This document shows positions 60,285-64,000 of a stretch of 64,000 nt of DNA, piece by piece. The stretch spans positions 4,917,366 to 4,981,365 of the forward strand of contig OX463846.1 of assembly GCA_949825065.1 (NCBI GenBank), in the 5' to 3' direction. The notes below the pieces were generated by a model that was not told the DNA's origin, ran no database searches, and saw only the letters and a list, made by a program, of their open reading frames with translations. Numbering within the stretch: position 1 is the stretch's first letter; each line of letters starts with the position of its first letter. Source of the DNA: Odontocerum albicorne. Lineage: Eukaryota; Arthropoda; Insecta; Trichoptera; Odontoceridae. The translations under genes were made by a program, and so were the position numbers.

Positions 60285-60490
60285 AACGACCTCCGTGGCC
60301 TGATGGTAAGACACTTGTCTGCCGATCCGGAGGTTGCGGTTTCGATCCCCGCTAGAACCCAGATTTTTAAAATAGGATTCCAGTCTGTTTAACCTTAGGG
60401 CCTATAAAAACATCTTTCTGGTTGGTTGGAAGAGATTGCCACATGGCAATAAACTCACCAGGTTAAAAAATAAAATAAATAAATAATAAT
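60285..60490 (+). mobile_element. tRNA-derived SINE, best-preserved head
   Basis: CGACCTCCGTGGCCTGATGG (A box) and GGTTGCGGTTTCGATCCCCG (B box) give recognisable RNA polymerase III promoter elements. A body follows (ATAGGATTCCAGTCTGTTTA), then AGAGATTGCCACATGGCAAT and an (AAT)n tail. It immediately precedes a LINE fragment. Confidence 0.88.
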
Positions 60491-61225
60491 AATAATAAAT
60501 GGCCACGTTTGTTAAGATGGTAGAACACGAGAGCAAGCTTTTGGGCGACATCAATAGGTCATAATCTAAGTTTATGATAATAGACCGCAGTAACAAATTA
60601 CCAACAAATAGTGTGATCATGGTCTGGAAGTGGTAATTGACTTTGTTTACTTAGGCTCCAGTATACCAACAATGGGGGATGCGAGACAGGTGAAAAGAAG
60701 AACTGGAATGGCCAAAAACTGTGATGTCAAATCTGGAAAACATATGCTGTAGAAGAGCAAAACTATCACCACCACGAGGAAAATGCATATGAACGTTTTA
60801 TTCATATATGGCGCGGAGACTTGGACTCTGAGAGTCTGCGAGATACGTATAATAGATGCATTTGAAATGTGGTGCTGGATAATGATGTTACAAATTCCAT
60901 GGACAGCAAGGCGAACTAACGCCTTCATTCTTCAAGAACTAGAAATCACCGACAGATTGTCAACAATATGTCTTCGACGAGTTATTCAATTCTTTGGGCA
61001 CATTGCTCGTGGCCAAGGAGACAGTTGGGAGTGGTTCGTGGTTACTGCATGCGTGGAAAGACGACACACAAGAGTAATAATCCCAATGCGTTAGACTGAC
61101 TAAGGGAGATACGTAACTGGACTACCCCTAACTACTGCCGTTCGAGCTGCGGAGTGCAGGGCTGGACAGAGAGATGTCTGCAGAGACTATCACGGGTGTT
61201 ACGATGCTCAGTCGTGAGCTACACG
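60490..61225 (+). pseudogene. LINE post-polymerase fragment
   Basis: The plus strand gives VIDFVYLGSSIPTMGD and VKRRTGMAKN, then after small lesions VLFIYGAETWTLRVCEIRI, DAFEMWCWIMMLQIPWTARR, TNAFILQELEITDRLSTI and VIQFFGHIARGQGDSWEWFV. The order VYLG / YGxETW / DAFExWCWxxMLxIPWTARRTN / FFGHIAR is diagnostic of a common insect LINE lineage. The C-terminal AECRAGQRDV lies in a shifted frame near 61150. Confidence 0.88.
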
Positions 61226-61539
61226 ACAGGATGGATGGTTTATGTCTCCTGAAAATTGATGTTATGTTATATGTTATGCTATATACGAATCGTTATTCCG
61301 TGGCAGGATTGAATTTTCTGCTTCGGGCGCTCTTCATGTAATCTTTTCTAAGTACTAACATTTTGATTTCATCACACTATCATGTTTGAGGTCTGTCTAA
61401 ATTCCTTTTGCTATTCTAATTTATAAAGGGTTTTTAATAGGTTAAATATTTACTGGCAATAATTATGATTGTTGTCAACGTTTTCATAAAAAATACATAT
61501 ATGTTGTAGATACCAATATGCCGTTTCCCTGTAGACAGA

Positions 61540-61880
61540 GTGCAGAGCGCTATACTTTCCTTATTTCGTCTCTTCTACATCCAAACATCTTATCATATAA
61601 CTCCTAGAATTACTCTGACTTATTTTATTTCTTTCTTCTACGACGCCTTTTTCGCATTTGATCTATATATTTGTTATGTTAGTCTTTATTCATCCATTTA
61701 TTTCTCATGCCCAAACCATCTCAGAGTATTCTTCTTAATCTATCTTTCTCATCCCTAAGCACTTATTTCATATTCTGTTATACATTGTCATCCCATGTAT
61801 TCTGCTCAGTGCACATATTTCTACAGCATTTATTTGACTCCTTTCAGTCTTACATAATCCTCATTTTAATACCTATGTTG
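61540..61880 (-). pseudogene. LINE post-polymerase remnant
   Basis: The minus strand near 61800-61850 gives KTERSQINAVEICALSRIHG, matching the SKINAVE block at 1.6 kb. The part down to 61540 corresponds to the RWFGHxxR/GRxxRK tail in broken frames. Confidence 0.55.
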
Positions 61881-61889
61881 GTGCATCAT

Positions 61890-62115
61890 CATCATAACAC
61901 CACATTTCGGATGTAGGCCTCTCCAAGTTATTTCTAGTAAAACTTGTCCTTTGTTATTTGCTGCCACGTAATCACTGTATGCTTATGTATTTCGTTAATT
62001 TAGCATGTATTTGGTCTTCTTATATAGGCCTTGTTCTGCTTATGGATACCATTGGATTACTTCGTACGTCTAACGATGGTTCGTTGTTCGGGTGGCGTGC
62101 CCAGCCTACTTCTAC
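61890..62115 (-). pseudogene. LINE C-terminal remnant of a different family
   Basis: The minus strand gives GWARHPNNEPSLDVRSNPM and, in shifted frames, WQQIAKDKS and LGEAYIRNVVL followed by stops. This order (GHxxRxxDxRWTxxVxxWxP … KLEEAYxxR) is the end of a second LINE lineage. Confidence 0.5.
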
Positions 62116-62244
62116 TTGAGTCTTTATACAACCTTTATAGCATTATTAACTTTTATTCCTCAACTAGGCTTTTTTATCTTCCATTCTTTGTACTCTCTCT
62201 TTCTTTCCATTGCTTGTATTGTATTACATTTTTATTATATACAG

Positions 62245-62432
62245 TACAACCTTGCGGACTTATTGCCATGTCGCAATCTCTTCCAACTAACCAGAAAAAT
62301 CTTAAAGTGGTCTCAAGTGAAAATCAGACTGGAATCCTTTTTAAAAAATCTGGGTTCCTGCGGGATTTGAACTCGCAATCTCCGGGTTCGGAGACAGACG
62401 TCTTAATACCTAAGCCACGGAGGTTGTTTTAC
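62245..62432 (-). mobile_element. tRNA-derived SINE
   Basis: The minus strand has head AACCTCCGTGGCTTAGGTAT, B box GAGTTCAAATCCCGCAGG, body AAAAAGGATTCCAGTCTGAT and tail GACATGGCAATAAGTCCGCA followed by AGGTTGTACTGTATAT. The tail end matches those at 6.35 kb and 57.7 kb. Confidence 0.86.
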
Positions 62433-62449
62433 GTTTTCTTACTTCAATG

Positions 62450-63590
62450 AACATTCTCCATGCTGTATTTTTACCTTTCACGCAATTTTGAACTTCCTTG
62501 TACCACCATGCACCCCCTTTTTGTTCCATCTATCTTGTAGTTTCTAACATCTGGTTCTCATGGCCGGTACTCTTTTACGTATACCAGATCACCACACACA
62601 GAGAATATTTATTCTGCTTACCACTTAATATTGATATAAGTCGATATTTGCTCCTCTAAATACTTCTGTATCAAGATTGCTCAATATTGCTTTCAAAAGC
62701 GAAAAAATGAAGCGACCAGTAGGTAGATACGCCACTGTCCATGCGGTGGTGAAACTGAATAATCAGTCCATCATTTGCGTTTGAGTGTACCACATTTGAA
62801 TTATAGACACCGGTTTTAAGAACTGCCACCTGCTTTCTTATTCAAAACCTCTATACGAAGTGTGACATTCAAAAGTGAGACAACCAAGGAGGACGAGAAA
62901 GTGAACGTGTGAAAATATAGACCAAAAAGAACACTAACCCTTGCATGATTAAAGAGTAAGTTACTTCCTTTGTATGATGCCCGTCAACATATCCATGTTG
63001 TTTATTTGGGCGTATTGAAGAGCAAGTCGGAACACAATATTGTCTTTGACACCAGTAGTCGAGATTTCGGGTTAAGAACCACAAGATGAGGTACGGAATT
63101 CGCGATTTGTCATTGTAAGTGTTGGCAACACTACCGCACGTGAAGAGACAATAACACTCGCATACGCACTCAGCGCGTGCAAATATTGTGATGAGGTGAA
63201 TTCTATAACAAGACTCTGATCTTTTTTAGCATTATCGGGAATCGAAACCTAAAACCCTGGTGGAAGTAGAAATTGAGGCAGGGACTCTTAAAAAGATCTC
63301 TGTACTTTATATACAAACCTTATTGGATTTCATTTTATGTCATTTTAATACCTTACTCGTGGAATATATAATGCGATTAAAAAAATCCTACGTCAAACTC
63401 GCGAGTCGTTTTTAGCGAAAGCAAAGGTTAAGTTTGGTTAAGGATAAGTATTCGAGTTTAAAATAAACGTTTTTCGCATTACTGTATACATCGCGCTTAA
63501 TGATATATGGAATTGAAAACACATTCTTTGTTTGACGTTTTATGGATCAAGTTACCACTTAGGTTCGGGAGATTCCGGCCTTAGTAAAAA
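62450..63590. other. AT-rich stretch, nothing recognised
   Basis: No repeat ends or coding blocks were identified. ACAATATTGTCTT near 63030 recurs near 57865 and, less exactly, near 7285, suggesting very old shared repeat sequence. Confidence 0.4.
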
Positions 63591-63599
63591 ATAGCGTGT

Positions 63600-64000
63600 A
63601 CGGGCAAATACCACGCCAGTCATGCCCAGCTCATGGTCAGGCGACATTACAGTCAAAGTTTGATAACTTTACCTTCAGTAGTATGTTAACTAGTGCCGAA
63701 AAAAGTCGTATTGTTTCGTTATATTCCAAAATATTAAAAATTGAAGGTTGCGCGGTATTGAAGTTTTTCAAAAGAAAGGAAAGTCTAGCAGAAATTAAAA
63801 AAACGTTTATATGTTATATACGGATAATGTTCTCCGTCATATTCTACAGTGAAAATTTTGGGTAAATAGTTTAACTTAGGCAAAAATCGATTGAAGGGTG
63901 CCCCTTGTCAGGGCAGACCAGCAGAAACACACAGTTCAGAAACAGTTGCATTACTGCTAGAGAAATGTTTCATGATAGAATACTAACATCAAATGAAATA
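63600..64000 (+). repeat. transposon-like repeat, cut by the window end
   Basis: It opens with a helix-turn-helix-like stretch (TSAEKSRIVSLYSKILKIEG at about 63690-63750), followed by the block shared with 12225-12440 (GGGCAGACCAGCAGAAACAC). Frames are broken. It probably represents the DNA-binding part of an unidentified transposable element. Confidence 0.42.

Overview
The window looks like nuclear DNA from an insect. It is AT-rich, exon-poor and packed with old transposable elements: mariner, Tigger/pogo-like, PIF/Harbinger, hAT and piggyBac-type pieces, many 5'-truncated LINEs, and a tRNA-derived SINE family. There are no operons, rRNA, intact tRNA genes or CRISPR arrays. A hemipteran or related insect is only a guess.

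One host gene is recognisable, on the minus strand. The exon at 44380-44536 encodes a ZM motif ([11 protein letters not shown]) of the ALP/Enigma/Zasp Z-disc proteins. The exon at 17242-17351 continues it in phase across a 27-kb intron (GAVG|IDF, then SAVLRMLEEEE), as in Zasp66. A possible third exon lies at 15079-15225. No PDZ exon was found, so the 5' part of the gene, if present, is probably beyond 64000. Most of the window is therefore the inside or upstream flank of one muscle gene that has filled with mobile DNA. Two exon-like islands on the opposite strand (24592-24630 and 34647-34721) lie inside the big intron and may belong to an unidentified plus-strand gene.

Layout. 1-9 kb: hAT ends, LINE remnants with an 81-bp tandem array, a Harbinger-type MITE. 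10.1-11.4 kb: nearly intact mariner. 12.2-13.1 kb: LINE fragment with a nested MITE. 15-17.4 kb: Zasp66 3' exons. 18.7-22 kb: MITE, Tigger derivative, deleted mariner. 23-34 kb: LINE and mariner debris, including two rearranged mariners. 34.6-37.5 kb: plus-strand exon candidate, DDE transposase remnant with a perfect hairpin, two minisatellites. 38.4-40.3 kb: LINE with an uninterrupted reverse transcriptase. 44.4-44.8 kb: Zasp66 ZM exon beside a 257-bp (AT)n tract. 45.5-46.9 kb: Tigger-like element carrying PIF/Harbinger-like sequence. 47.8-52 kb: LINEs and a piggyBac-type MITE. 52.1-54.45 kb: a ~2.4-kb inverted-repeat structure with SINE copies in both arms and a mariner and MITE in the loop. 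55-64 kb: SINEs, LINEs and a third copy of the 18.7-kb MITE.

I found no convincing new multi-gene system. The most unusual signals are the inverted-repeat structure at 52-54 kb, self-complementary mariner derivatives, the LINE-derived coding minisatellite at 1.2 kb, and a marked scatter of the octamer TACTCGTA across unrelated sequence.
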